64,000 bases of DNA from Novosphingobium jiangmenense (GTDB lineage Bacteria; Pseudomonadota; Alphaproteobacteria; Sphingomonadales; Sphingomonadaceae): the NCBI RefSeq assembly GCF_015694345.1, contig NZ_JADQDC010000003.1, positions 186,001 through 250,000 of the forward strand, in the 5' to 3' direction. A model generated the notes under the pieces. The model did not search any database. It was not told the DNA's origin and saw only the letters and a program-made list of their open reading frames with translations. The position numbers and the translations under genes were made by a program. Below, piece by piece: positions 17,240-26,500 of the stretch (positions within the stretch are counted from its first letter, which is position 1; every line of letters starts with the position of its first letter).

Positions 17240-18568
17240 TTAAAGACCTAACCGCCGCACCGCCTCATCCTGGGCGATGAGCGGCAGGAGCGCGGCCATC
17301 TCGGGGCCGTGGTCATGGCCGGTGAGGGCCTGGCGCAAGGGCAGGAACAGCGCCTTGCCCTTGCGGCCGGTGCTGTCCTTGAGCGCGGCAGTCAGGGCGC
17401 GCCATGGGTCGGCGGACCAGTCCAGCGTGGCCGTGACCTTGGCCGCCTCGCCAAGGTAAGCGCGCGTTTCCTCATCGAACGCTGGCGCAGTCACCGGGCC
17501 AGTGACCACCTGCCACCAGTCCTTTGCCTCGTCGATATGCGCAAGGTTGGGACGGATCGCATCCCATGCGGTTTCGCCCATGCCTTCGGGCAGGAGGTGG
17601 GCAACGCGGGCATAGGGCAGGCGGTGCACGATCTGGGCGTTGACGCGGTGGAGGTCTGCCTCGTCGAAGCGCGCGGGCGCGCGGCCGAAGCGGGAAAGGT
17701 CGAAGCTTTCGGCAAGAGCTGCTGCATCGAGCGTGGCATCAACCGGATCGGAGGTGCCGAGACGGGCAAGCAGCGCCACGATTGCCTCAGGTTCGACCCC
17801 CTGTTCGCGAAAATCGGCCATGCCGAGCGCACCGAGCCGCTTGGACAGCTTGCCTTCGCTGCCAGTGAGCAGCGCTTCGTGGGCAAAGCGGGGCGGCTGG
17901 GCGCCTAATGCCGTGAACATCTGGATCTGCGTTGCCGTGTTCGAGACGTGGTCTTCGCCGCGCAGCACGTCGGTAACGCCCATGGCAATGTCGTCGATCG
18001 CCGAGGGCAGCATGTAGAGCCACGAGCCGTCGGCGCGGCGGATCACCGGGTCCGACATCTGGCGCGGGTCGAAGGTCTGAGGGCCGCGAATGCCGTCCTC
18101 CCACGCAATCGGCTGATCGTGGTCGAGCAGGAAACGCCAGTGCGGTTTCTCGCCCGCAGCCGCCTTCGCTTCATGATCCGCCTCGGTCAGCTTGAGCGCT
18201 GCGCGGTCGTAGATCGGCGGCAGGCCTCGGCCGAGCAGGATCTTGCGCTTGAGGTCCAGTTCCTGCGCAGTCTCGTAAGCGCGGTAGATGCGACCGGCCT
18301 CGACCAGACGCTGGAACTCGCGTTCGTAGAGTTCGGTGCGCAGCGATTGGCGCTCCTCGCCGTCGTAGGTCAGGCCAAGCCAGGCAAGGTCGGCACGGAT
18401 GGATTCGACGTGCTCTTCGCGGCTGCGCTCGGCATCGGTATCGTCGATGCGCAGCAGGAACTTGCCCCCGGTCTTCTTGGCCAGCAGCCAGTTGTGGAGC
18501 GCGGTGCGGACGTTGCCGACGTGAAGCTTGCCGGTGGGCGAGGGGGCGAAGCGGGTTACCGTGGTCAT
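17240..18568 (-). CDS. gltX: Glutamate-tRNA ligase
   Basis: This class I aminoacyl-tRNA synthetase charges tRNA with glutamate. The HIGH-like signature is in APSPTGKLHVGN at the N-terminus and the KMSKS-like loop is GKLSKRLG. The start is the ATG at 18568 (MTTVTRFAPSP), giving 442 residues; ten more in-frame residues upstream are not conserved. At 442 residues it is on the short side, which fits one of the two GltX paralogues often found in alphaproteobacteria, so a second copy may exist elsewhere. Confidence 0.94.
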   Translation of the reverse strand: MTTVTRFAPSPTGKLHVGNVRTALHNWLLAKKTGGKFLLRIDDTDAERSREEHVESIRADLAWLGLTYDGEERQSLRTELYEREFQRLVEAGRIYRAYETAQELDLKRKILLGRGLPPIYDRAALKLTEADHEAKAAAGEKPHWRFLLDHDQPIAWEDGIRGPQTFDPRQMSDPVIRRADGSWLYMLPSAIDDIAMGVTDVLRGEDHVSNTATQIQMFTALGAQPPRFAHEALLTGSEGKLSKRLGALGMADFREQGVEPEAIVALLARLGTSDPVDATLDAAALAESFDLSRFGRAPARFDEADLHRVNAQIVHRLPYARVAHLLPEGMGETAWDAIRPNLAHIDEAKDWWQVVTGPVTAPAFDEETRAYLGEAAKVTATLDWSADPWRALTAALKDSTGRKGKALFLPLRQALTGHDHGPEMAALLPLIAQDEAVRRLGL

Positions 18569-18613
18569 GCGCGCTGCCCTAGCGCGCCGCTCCTTCAAGG
18601 GGAAGGCTGGCGG

Positions 18614-19054
18614 TTACGGTATCAGGGCAACGGCGTGGATCGTCGCGTTGTAGAGCGCTTCGTGCCGGTCGGCGCGGACGAAGCCTGCAATTGCCGCCGA
18701 GAACAGATCGCGATGCGCGGAAACAGCCGCGCGACCGAGGTTGGCAAGCGTTGCCTCGTCGGGCGTTATGGCAAGGCAGCACGGACGGTTGACCATGAAG
18801 GGTTCCGGCCAGACCTGCTTGATGGTCTGCACCAGCCCATGCACGGCGCAGGCCGCTTCGACGCTGCGATAGCGCTGCGCCAGATCCGGCACGGGATCCC
18901 TGCCCGAAGCTTCGAACATGGCACAGACCCGCATCGCCATGATCAGGTGCAGCCCCTTGAGCGAAAGCCCGCGCACATCCTGCGGGCGGCGCAGGGCGGC
19001 AATCAATTCATCGTAGCGGTTCGGGCCATCGCTGACCGGCTTCTGGGAGGCCAT
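18614..19054 (-). CDS. Conserved hypothetical protein with operator-controlled promoter
   Basis: I do not recognise a named family. The 146-residue protein is mostly helical and soluble, with a vicinal Cys92-Cys93 pair in RPCCLAITPDEATL and a conserved-looking end RADRHEALYNATIHAVA. The ATG at 19054 is preceded by AAAGGA about 8 nt away; a longer frame would read through the operator region and is rejected. Upstream is a near-consensus promoter flanked by two inverted repeats, so transcription is probably tightly repressed by a dimeric regulator, possibly an iron sensor. Confidence 0.75.
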   Translation of the reverse strand: MASQKPVSDGPNRYDELIAALRRPQDVRGLSLKGLHLIMAMRVCAMFEASGRDPVPDLAQRYRSVEAACAVHGLVQTIKQVWPEPFMVNRPCCLAITPDEATLANLGRAAVSAHRDLFSAAIAGFVRADRHEALYNATIHAVALIP

Positions 19055-19066
19055 CGGAGTCCTTTC

Positions 19067-19126
19067 TTGCGAACGATTCGCAAAGTAGGTGGTTCGCCTC
19101 ATCCGGTCAATGCGAATCGTTCGCAA
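19067..19126 (-). promoter_or_regulatory. Promoter flanked by two inverted-repeat operators
   Basis: On the minus strand a -35 TTGACC (19110-19105), a 17-bp spacer and a -10 TACTTT (19087-19082) form a near-consensus promoter. One palindrome, TTGCGAACGATTCGCAA (19067-19083), covers the -10 end and predicted start site. A second, ATGCGAATCGTTCGCAA (19110-19126), abuts the -35 and is nearly the reverse complement of the first. The shared core TGCGAA-n3-TTCGCA resembles Fur-type boxes of alphaproteobacteria; that identification is an inference. Confidence 0.75.
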
Positions 19127-19135
19127 CAACTCCAG

Positions 19136-21892
19136 TTACGGGATCAACTTCCTGAGGATGTCGTTGCCCTCTGCGGTCTCGCCCAGCAGGCGCCGCATCA
19201 TGCATTCGCCCAAGGCGCGATAGCTTTCCCACTGCGCCTCGTCGAAGAACTGGTCGCCGGTGCTTTCCTGCGGAAAGGCCGGATTGTGGGCGGCGTAGCC
19301 GAGCACGTCCTGCGGCAGGCCATCGAAGCGCCGGGGCTTGAGCCAGACGATGCGATTGGTCACCTTGCCGTCGTCGTTGCGGACATCCAGCATCAGGGCG
19401 AATGCCCCTTGCGGCGTGCTGCCGGGAGTGCTGCGCGTGCGCCAGTCGCCCGGGGAACCGTTGAAGAACAGTCCGGCCCCCTGCGCTCCCACGAGACCTT
19501 GCAGCTCCTGAGAGGGCGTGACCGCGATCCTGATGCCGAGGTCGATCCGTGCCTTACGGATCAGCAACTCGAGGTCTTCAAACGCATAATCGGGGTCGGC
19601 ACCGTTGTCGCAGACCACGACCAGCTTCACATCGCGACGCAGCAGCTCGTAGGCGCCGGAGTTTTCGAAGTGTCCGCCGTCCGATATGTTGAGCCGCCCA
19701 TATTCGCGCGAGTAACTGCCGCGCATCTCGTTGAGCAGGTAGAAGTAGGTCCGCACCGGGCGGGTGAGCCGATGAAACCACCGCTTCGCGCCGGTTACCT
19801 CGCCACGGATCAGGTTGTTCACTTCCCACCAGTAACCGAGGCGGATGTTGGCCAGCGTGAAGGCCAGCGCGCCCCCCAGCGTCGTCCGCGAACCCATTGC
19901 GCTCGACGCGGCTGCACCCGAGATCGCGCAAAGCTGGCCCAGCGAAAGGGCCTCGACGCCAGCCTTGGCCATCGTTTCCCAGCTGATCGGCGTGTCTTTC
20001 AGGCCCGATTCCTGTCGCGCTGGATCGATCCACACGCCTTCCGGGGCGAAGACCAGCGGCACACCCTTGCGGTCGCGATCGAGCAACTGGCTGCCGTCAC
20101 GGCTGTGCGTCTCGTTGAGAGTGACATTGACGAGATGGAGGGGGCCGGCCGTCGGCTGCCGGAAATAGACCGATGCGGGGATCTGGTCGTCAGGGTCGCT
20201 TTCGGTGATGCCAGCGCCTCTGCGCGCGCCTGATCGGGTGATGCGGCGCAGATTGCTGGCGCCCAGATAGGCCCGCGTCAGGCGCGATGCGTAGAGGCCA
20301 TGCAGGGACGACAGGTTGATGAAGCCGACCGAGGCTCCTGTCACCAGCGTCAGCGCCAGGATTGCAGCAAAGCTGAACGCCAGGCTGTGGACGGCCGTTC
20401 CTGTCATTTGCCATTCCGCCAAGGCAATCGGTGCCTTGCCGATCGCCGCCCACTCCGTGCCGAACACCATGGCTTGCACGAGCAGGTGGATGGAAATGGC
20501 CAGGGTCAACAGCATGGCTAGCCCGGCGATCAGGGCCAGCGTCCAGATCCATTTTGAAAGAAGCGCCCCGATGCTGCTTTCCCGACCGGACAGCATTTTG
20601 GGCAGCTTGTGGATCAGCCACGCCAGGACTGGCGAAAGCAGAGCGGCCAGTGCGCCCGCGGGGCCGTTGCGCCTGCCGTGTTCAATCAGCCACGAGAACA
20701 GCGTCATCGACAGCGTATCGACCAGCGCCAGTGCTCCGAGGCCCAGAGCAACTCCCAGGAACATCGCGCTGATCCGTGTAAATCGTCGCCGCGCCTCGGC
20801 AATGACGGCTTCGCCCGGCACCGCTTTGCCTTCCGCCTGATAGGGAACTGCAAGCGCGGTGAAGAACGCAAAAGCACCACCGGCGACTGTGCTGGCAGTC
20901 CCCAGGCCAACGAGAAAGCGTAGCGTGACCGGAGGATTGCCGATGAGGCCATGACGGAACACGCGGTCTGCGAGGACCCCGGCGATTGCCATGGCCAGCA
21001 GGCCGGTCAGGACCAGCGCTATCCTCGGCCAGGCAACGCGCTCCTCATGTGACGTAAACCGCGTCGACATGTATTCGGTCAGCCAATAGGCGATCCCGGC
21101 CGAAAGGGCGAGGAAGGCGGCTGCTGCGCTCCCGAGCCAGATAACGCTGAATTTCCACGGAGCGTTTCCCGTCGGCGCGATGAAACCGGCAATCGCACCA
21201 CCATGATTCAGCAGCAGCGCAGTAGCCGTGACCACGGTCAGCCACAGCAATGCCAGCGGCAAGGCGATCACATAGGTCATCGCGATCCAGTTGCGGATCA
21301 TGTAGGCGGCAGCGACAAAATAGTCCGAGCCACCATCCGGGGCGAGATAGCGGCTGTGTTCGCGCAGCCACCATACCGGATTGCGCACGCGCTTCCCGTT
21401 TTCCGGTCCGCTGATCTCCTGCGCGTTCTGCTTGCTGGCGAGAGCCTCCCGAACGAAATTTGCCTGCCTCTGCAGCGCGTCTGTCGACGCAGGAGCGGCC
21501 ATGGCTTCGGGGCCGCGCGCGGTTCTTGGCAGGAACATCGCGCCAAGGAAGCTCCCAAGGTAACCGCCGCCGGAGACGGTGGAGCAGTAGTCGAAATCGA
21601 GCAGGCGGTCCTTTTCAACCAGCGCCTGCGCCACGCCAAGGGAGATCGTCGCACTGCGGATGCCGCCGCCCGAGAAGGCGAGCCCCATGGACCCCGCCGG
21701 ATGGTCCAGCGATGTGCCGAGTTCCTCGAGAACTTCCCTGCGCCGCTCGAGCGACTGTTGCGGAGTGCGGGAAGAAACAATGCTGCTTTTGCTGCTGTAG
21801 GCCGAGGCGACTGCGGAAGCGACATAGGCCCTGACCCTGTGGATCACACCCTGATCGGAAGCGACCGGCTCCGGGTCTTCACTGCCAGCCAT
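19136..21892 (-). CDS. Patatin-like phospholipase with large internal membrane domain
   Basis: The 918-residue protein has a split patatin catalytic domain. The oxyanion segment GGGIRSA (75-81) and nucleophile elbow STVSGGGY (Ser107) lie at the N-terminus; the catalytic Asp738, in SDGGHFENSG, lies near the C-terminus. Between them, at roughly residues 205-525, are about eight hydrophobic segments, for example ALPLALLWLTVVTATALLL and LALIAGLAMLLTLAISIHLL. It is therefore predicted to be an integral membrane lipid acyl hydrolase. There is no signal peptide. It is not clearly in an operon: the next gene downstream has its own promoter. Confidence 0.85.
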   Translation of the reverse strand: MAGSEDPEPVASDQGVIHRVRAYVASAVASAYSSKSSIVSSRTPQQSLERRREVLEELGTSLDHPAGSMGLAFSGGGIRSATISLGVAQALVEKDRLLDFDYCSTVSGGGYLGSFLGAMFLPRTARGPEAMAAPASTDALQRQANFVREALASKQNAQEISGPENGKRVRNPVWWLREHSRYLAPDGGSDYFVAAAYMIRNWIAMTYVIALPLALLWLTVVTATALLLNHGGAIAGFIAPTGNAPWKFSVIWLGSAAAAFLALSAGIAYWLTEYMSTRFTSHEERVAWPRIALVLTGLLAMAIAGVLADRVFRHGLIGNPPVTLRFLVGLGTASTVAGGAFAFFTALAVPYQAEGKAVPGEAVIAEARRRFTRISAMFLGVALGLGALALVDTLSMTLFSWLIEHGRRNGPAGALAALLSPVLAWLIHKLPKMLSGRESSIGALLSKWIWTLALIAGLAMLLTLAISIHLLVQAMVFGTEWAAIGKAPIALAEWQMTGTAVHSLAFSFAAILALTLVTGASVGFINLSSLHGLYASRLTRAYLGASNLRRITRSGARRGAGITESDPDDQIPASVYFRQPTAGPLHLVNVTLNETHSRDGSQLLDRDRKGVPLVFAPEGVWIDPARQESGLKDTPISWETMAKAGVEALSLGQLCAISGAAASSAMGSRTTLGGALAFTLANIRLGYWWEVNNLIRGEVTGAKRWFHRLTRPVRTYFYLLNEMRGSYSREYGRLNISDGGHFENSGAYELLRRDVKLVVVCDNGADPDYAFEDLELLIRKARIDLGIRIAVTPSQELQGLVGAQGAGLFFNGSPGDWRTRSTPGSTPQGAFALMLDVRNDDGKVTNRIVWLKPRRFDGLPQDVLGYAAHNPAFPQESTGDQFFDEAQWESYRALGECMMRRLLGETAEGNDILRKLIP

Positions 21893-22026
21893 CGATCCCC
21901 TCCGCCAAGGCTCCTGCCCCGGAAAAGGTCCGCTGGATCGCTCGTGAAATCAATAGGCTCCGGAACGGGAACTCTGCCGAAATGGCGCGACAGGAATGGT
22001 CGGTCAGCGTCTGCCGGCTGACGGCC

Positions 22027-22224
22027 TCACTCTTCCGTTGCTTCCACCCGATGCGACCGCCAGCGCAGCGCCATGCCGACGATCGACAAGGCCATGCCCG
22101 CAATGATCGCCAGCAACATGGCCTGTTCGTCCTTTGCCGACTTCAGCGCCGGAATGCCCAGCAGAACCACGCTGACGCTGGAAACCAGATAACCGCTACC
22201 CTTCAGACGCGAACTTCGGCGCAT
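22027..22224 (-). CDS. Small membrane protein, two predicted helices
   Basis: A 65-residue open frame with two hydrophobic segments (about residues 10-26 and 36-53) and a charged C-terminus RWRSHRVEATEE. A GGGAAAG lies about 11 nt before the ATG. It lies between the patatin gene and nadE, all on the minus strand. No family is recognised; the membrane-protein pattern and ribosome site are the only support. Confidence 0.5.
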   Translation of the reverse strand: MRRSSRLKGSGYLVSSVSVVLLGIPALKSAKDEQAMLLAIIAGMALSIVGMALRWRSHRVEATEE

Positions 22225-22288
22225 TCGGCACTTTCCCGATATTTGTCAGGCCTTTGGCAGGCATGGACAGACTACGGGAAAGCGCTTT

Positions 22289-23959
22289 TCAGGTTCCGGT
22301 GCGGAAACCGTGGGTTATCGGATAGCGCCGATCGCGGCCATAGTTGCGGGCGCCGAGCTTCACCCCCGGAGGGGCCTGACGCCGCTTGTACTCGGCGAGG
22401 TTCAGCAGCCGCTCCACTCGTACCACAGTGGCGCGGTCATGACCTTCGGCCACGATCTGGTCGACGCTCTTCTCGTTCTCCACCAGCCCCTGCAGGATCG
22501 CATCGAGCACATCGTAAGGCGGCAGCGAATCCGAATCCTTCTGGTCGGGGCGCAGTTCGGCGCTGGGCGGCTTGGTGATGATCCGCTGCGGCATCACCGG
22601 ACCATCGGGGCCAAGGCCGATCTTCGGACGCCGCGTGTTGCGCCATTCGGATACGGCGAAGACTGTCGTCTTGTAGGCGTCCTTGAGCGGGTTGTAGCCG
22701 CCGTTCATGTCGCCATAGATCGTGGCATAGCCGACGCTCATCTCGCTCTTGTTGCCGGTGGTCACCAGCATTGGACCGAACTTGTTCGAAAGGGCCATCA
22801 GCGTCACGCCGCGAATACGCGACTGGATGTTTTCCTCGGGCAGGTCGGGCTGCTTGCCGGTGAACACCGGGGCGAGCATGACGTCGAAGGCATCCACCGC
22901 CGGGGCGATCGGCACGGTATCGAGGCGGACGCCGAGCATGTCGGCGCAGCCTTCGGCATCCTCGAGGCTCTCCTGCGAGGTGTAGCGGCTCGGCAGCATG
23001 ACGCACCAAACCCGGTCCGCGCCAAGCGCATCGACGGCGATTGCAGCGCAGATGGCCGAGTCGATCCCGCCCGACAGGCCCAGCACGACGCCCGGGAAGC
23101 GGTTCTTGTTCACATAATCGCGCAGGGCCATGACCATCGCGCAGTAGATGTCCTCGGGATGCTCGGCGAGTTCGTGGTCCACGCCCGGTTCGCACCGCCA
23201 GCGCGAGCCGGAGCCGACGGCGGTCTGCGTCCAGACCGTAGTGACGACCGATTCTTCCCAGTCCGGCATCTGCACCCACAGCGCGCCTTCAGGGCCGACG
23301 ACGAAGCTGGCACCATCGAACACGATCTCGTCCTGCCCGCCGACGCGGTTGAGGTAGGCGAGCGGGATGCCGGTATCGATCGCACGGCGCTTGGCCACGC
23401 CATCAATGCGCAGCACGTCCTTGTCGATCTCGTAAGGCGAGCCGTTGATGCAGATGAAGATTTCCGCGCCGAGATCAGCGAGGTGGCGGCAGACATCGGG
23501 GTGCCAGATGTCCTCGCAGATGGGCAGGCCCAGCATCGCGCCCTTGAACAGCACCGGTTCCGGCAGCGGGCCTGGCATGAAGTAGCGCTTCTCGTCAAAA
23601 GTGCCGTAGTTGGGCAACTCGTACTTGAAGCGGGTGGCGGCAATGCGTCCGCCTTCGAGCAGGGCAACGCCGTTGTGCAGATCGCCATCGCGCACGAAGA
23701 CCGAGCCGACCAGCATGGCAGGGCCGCCGTCTGCCGTGACCTTGGCCAGCTTTTCCAGCTCCGCCGCCGCGCGTTCGATCAGCGCGGGCTTCATGATCAG
23801 ATCCTCGGGCGGATAGCCGATCAGCATCAGTTCGGGATAGACGATCAGGTCTGAATCCGGATTGCTTTCGCGCACGGCAAGCATGGCCGCAACGTTTGCG
23901 GCAAGATCGCCAACCGACTGGTTGAGCTGGGCGAGGGTGATGCGAAGGGTATCGGCCAT
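22289..23959 (-). CDS. nadE: Glutamine-dependent NAD(+) synthetase
   Basis: NadE converts nicotinate adenine dinucleotide to NAD using ammonia channelled from glutamine. The 556-residue protein is the two-domain type: an N-terminal nitrilase-like glutaminase with catalytic Glu43, Lys112 and Cys148 (LPICEDIW), and a C-terminal synthetase with the P-loop GLSGGIDS (294-301). Length and order match the family. It diverges from prs, the enzyme supplying PRPP for NAD and histidine synthesis, across a 118-bp gap that holds a GC-rich inverted repeat. Confidence 0.96.
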   Translation of the reverse strand: MADTLRITLAQLNQSVGDLAANVAAMLAVRESNPDSDLIVYPELMLIGYPPEDLIMKPALIERAAAELEKLAKVTADGGPAMLVGSVFVRDGDLHNGVALLEGGRIAATRFKYELPNYGTFDEKRYFMPGPLPEPVLFKGAMLGLPICEDIWHPDVCRHLADLGAEIFICINGSPYEIDKDVLRIDGVAKRRAIDTGIPLAYLNRVGGQDEIVFDGASFVVGPEGALWVQMPDWEESVVTTVWTQTAVGSGSRWRCEPGVDHELAEHPEDIYCAMVMALRDYVNKNRFPGVVLGLSGGIDSAICAAIAVDALGADRVWCVMLPSRYTSQESLEDAEGCADMLGVRLDTVPIAPAVDAFDVMLAPVFTGKQPDLPEENIQSRIRGVTLMALSNKFGPMLVTTGNKSEMSVGYATIYGDMNGGYNPLKDAYKTTVFAVSEWRNTRRPKIGLGPDGPVMPQRIITKPPSAELRPDQKDSDSLPPYDVLDAILQGLVENEKSVDQIVAEGHDRATVVRVERLLNLAEYKRRQAPPGVKLGARNYGRDRRYPITHGFRTGT

Positions 23960-24077
23960 GGCCTAACTCCTAAGGGACTGTTTGCCGGGCGGCAACGCCC
24001 GTGGCTCCGAAGAGTTGCAAAGCTGTCATCTTGGGCTAAGGGCCGAACGGGGATCGAATCCGAGGGAATCGCACGCA

Positions 24078-25013
24078 ATGAAGATCATGGCCGGCAACTC
24101 CAACCTGCCGCTCGCCCGCGCCATTTCGGCCTATCTCGAAATGCCGCTGACCGACGCCAGCGTGCGCCGCTTTGCCGACGAGGAAGTCTTCGTGGAAATC
24201 CACGAGAACGTCCGCGGCGAGGACGTCTTCGTCGTGCAGTCGACGAGCTACCCCGCGAACGACAACCTGATGGAACTGCTGATCTGCATCGACGCACTGC
24301 GTCGTGCCTCGGCCAAGCGCATCACGGCGGTGGTGCCCTACTTCGGGTACGCCCGCCAGGACCGCAAGCCCGGCCCGCGCACGCCGATTTCGGCCAAGCT
24401 GGTGGCCAACCTGATCACCCAGGCAGGAGCCGATCGCGTGCTGGCAGTGGACCTCCATGCCGGACAGATCCAGGGCTTCTTTGATATCCCGACCGACAAC
24501 CTCTTTGCCGCCCCGGTCATGGCTGCCGACATCCAGACCCGCTACGGCACGCAGGAGCTGATGGTCGTCTCGCCCGACGTCGGCGGCGTGGTCCGCGCCC
24601 GCTCGCTGGCCAAGCGCCTCAACAACGCGCCTCTCGCCATCGTCGACAAGCGTCGCGACCGTCCCGGCCAGTCCGAGGTCATGAACATCATCGGCGACGT
24701 GAAGGGCCGCATGTGCATCCTGATCGACGACATCATCGATTCGGGCGGCACCCTGTGCAACGCGGCGCAGGCGCTGCTGGATGCAGGTGCTGCGGGCGTT
24801 TCGGCCTATATCACCCACGGCGTCCTGTCGGGCGGCGCGGTTGCCCGCGTGAGCAATTCGGCGCTCAAGGAACTGGTGATCACCGACACGATCATGCCGA
24901 CCGAAGCCACCGCTGCATCGGATCGCATTCGCGTGCTGACGATCGCCCCGCTGATCGGCGAGGCCGTGCGCCGCATCGCCGACGAAAGCTCGGTCTCGAG
25001 CCTGTTCGACTAA
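24078..25013 (+). CDS. prs: Ribose-phosphate pyrophosphokinase
   Basis: Prs makes PRPP from ribose 5-phosphate and ATP for nucleotide, histidine, tryptophan and NAD synthesis. The 311-residue protein has the ATP/ribose-phosphate loop [10 protein letters not shown], the metal-binding [12 protein letters not shown] and the PRPP-binding [13 protein letters not shown]. The ATG at 24078 gives the canonical start [13 protein letters not shown]; the longer in-frame ORF is not conserved. Its stop overlaps the convergent hypothetical gene by 4 bp. Confidence 0.96.
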   Translation: MKIMAGNSNLPLARAISAYLEMPLTDASVRRFADEEVFVEIHENVRGEDVFVVQSTSYPANDNLMELLICIDALRRASAKRITAVVPYFGYARQDRKPGPRTPISAKLVANLITQAGADRVLAVDLHAGQIQGFFDIPTDNLFAAPVMAADIQTRYGTQELMVVSPDVGGVVRARSLAKRLNNAPLAIVDKRRDRPGQSEVMNIIGDVKGRMCILIDDIIDSGGTLCNAAQALLDAGAAGVSAYITHGVLSGGAVARVSNSALKELVITDTIMPTEATAASDRIRVLTIAPLIGEAVRRIADESSVSSLFD

Positions 25014-25351
25014 TCCGGACGCTTCAAGCGTTCCAGCCATGCGCGAGCCTGCTTGGGCTCGCCCACGGCGTTGGCTGGCGGCTTGCCCCGCGAGGCCATG
25101 AACTCGTCGTGGAGCGTGAACGGCTCCATGAACAGGGCTTCGCGCGCCTCGGCGATCTCGTCGGCGAGTTCCGTCAGCTTGTCGATGATCGGCGCCGTCG
25201 CCGCGCGCATGATCTTGTCAGCGTTGTGGTCGAACAGGCCCCATTTGCCTGCAGCGGTCACCTCCAGCGCCTCGATCAGCGCGGCGCGGTAGTCCGCTTC
25301 CATTTCGGAGCGGCGCTTGTCGAGACGTTCGAGACGGTCAGCCCTTGCCAT
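25010..25351 (-). CDS. Conserved hypothetical protein, helical
   Basis: A 113-residue soluble protein rich in charged helices ([20 protein letters not shown], then a long helix around [19 protein letters not shown]). No domain is recognised. It converges on prs with a 4-bp overlap and its composition matches its neighbours, which supports a real gene. Confidence 0.65.
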   Translation of the reverse strand: MARADRLERLDKRRSEMEADYRAALIEALEVTAAGKWGLFDHNADKIMRAATAPIIDKLTELADEIAEAREALFMEPFTLHDEFMASRGKPPANAVGEPKQARAWLERLKRPD

Positions 25352-25392
25352 GCGGAGGGCCTAGGCGGTGAGACAGGCCCACGCAACCATGC

Positions 25393-26334
25393 TCACTCCC
25401 AAGGCTTGACCTCGCCGGGTTCGAGCCTGCGGATTTCCTCGAGCCGACGCGCCTGCCGGGTTTCCAGCCCCAGCGTCATCAGCGGTTGCGGCCGTTCCAC
25501 GAATTGGCGCGGGCTCATGCCGAACAGGGCTGTGAACTCGCGGATGAGGTGGCTCTGGTCATAGTAGCGCAGGGCAATCGCCTCGGCTTCGTCGTGATCG
25601 GCCACGCCGCGCAGGTGGCTGGCCATGTCGAGTGCCCGCGCACGGCGCAGCACCTGCTTGGGCGGCATGCCGAAATCGCGGCGCACGATCCGTTCGAGCC
25701 GGCGCTGTTCGACGCCGAATTCATTGGCGATCTGAGCGATGCTGACCGTTGGGTCGGAGAATGCTGCCGCCTCGAACCGCGCCGACACAGGATCGGGTTC
25801 GCGCACGGCACGTTCGGCAATCAGGCTGCGCATCTCGTGCTCCATCGCCTTGACCCAGTCCTCGGGCGAATCCGCCGGGTCGAACAGATCGAGCCAACGG
25901 GCTTCTGGCATGCCGAGATCGCTGAAGGTGGCAAGGCGGTCGGTCAGGCTGGCGACGTCAGGCCCGTTGAGCGCATGGCACACGCCGGGGCGCAGGAATA
26001 TGCCGATGCTGATGAAGCTGCCGGTCACGCTGATCGGCATGCGCCTGGAATGGGGACCGAACAGCATCGCAGCGCGCCCCGACGTCTGCACGCCGTCTGC
26101 AGTCGTGGCTTCCCAGTCGCCGCGCAACTGCATCCGGATGCAGGCGAAATCGCTGAGCAACCCGCAGTCGAGGCGATGTTCCGGCGGCGCGCCGACAATG
26201 GTGACGTAGAACCGGCCGACCCAGCGCTCGAGATCGGCGGCTGGCGCCCTGCTGTATGAGATCGGCTGCCCGTCGCGCGTGGCGATGGGTGAGACTATGG
26301 CCTTGTCGACCCCAGGCCGGTTGTTGCGACTCAT
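25393..26334 (-). CDS. AraC-family transcriptional regulator
   Basis: The 313-residue protein has an N-terminal sensor-type beta domain (about 20-190) and a C-terminal double helix-turn-helix of the AraC type: SIAQIANEFGVEQRRLERIV is the first motif and SHLIREFTALFGMSPRQF the second. It is transcribed divergently from hisN across 166 bp but is probably not specific for it. The effector cannot be read from the sequence. Confidence 0.88.
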   Translation of the reverse strand: MSRNNRPGVDKAIVSPIATRDGQPISYSRAPAADLERWVGRFYVTIVGAPPEHRLDCGLLSDFACIRMQLRGDWEATTADGVQTSGRAAMLFGPHSRRMPISVTGSFISIGIFLRPGVCHALNGPDVASLTDRLATFSDLGMPEARWLDLFDPADSPEDWVKAMEHEMRSLIAERAVREPDPVSARFEAAAFSDPTVSIAQIANEFGVEQRRLERIVRRDFGMPPKQVLRRARALDMASHLRGVADHDEAEAIALRYYDQSHLIREFTALFGMSPRQFVERPQPLMTLGLETRQARRLEEIRRLEPGEVKPWE

Positions 26335-26500
26335 TCTGCGTGCCCCCAGACAAACGATGCACGCGAGGGTTAGCGCCCCTGAAACTTCCCATGCGTGTCG
26401 TCCGTCACGCCCCCCTTAAAATTGCGCGAGGGTGTTTGTCCAATGACGAATCGTGTTCTGCGCCTTGACCGGGTCGGGGCGGAGCAGGCAGAGCCGGGGC

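Noticed and set aside
17948..20233. 761-codon plus-strand open frame
   Set aside because: It crosses gltX, the 146-residue gene, its promoter and the end of the patatin gene, all of which have clear domains or signals on the minus strand.
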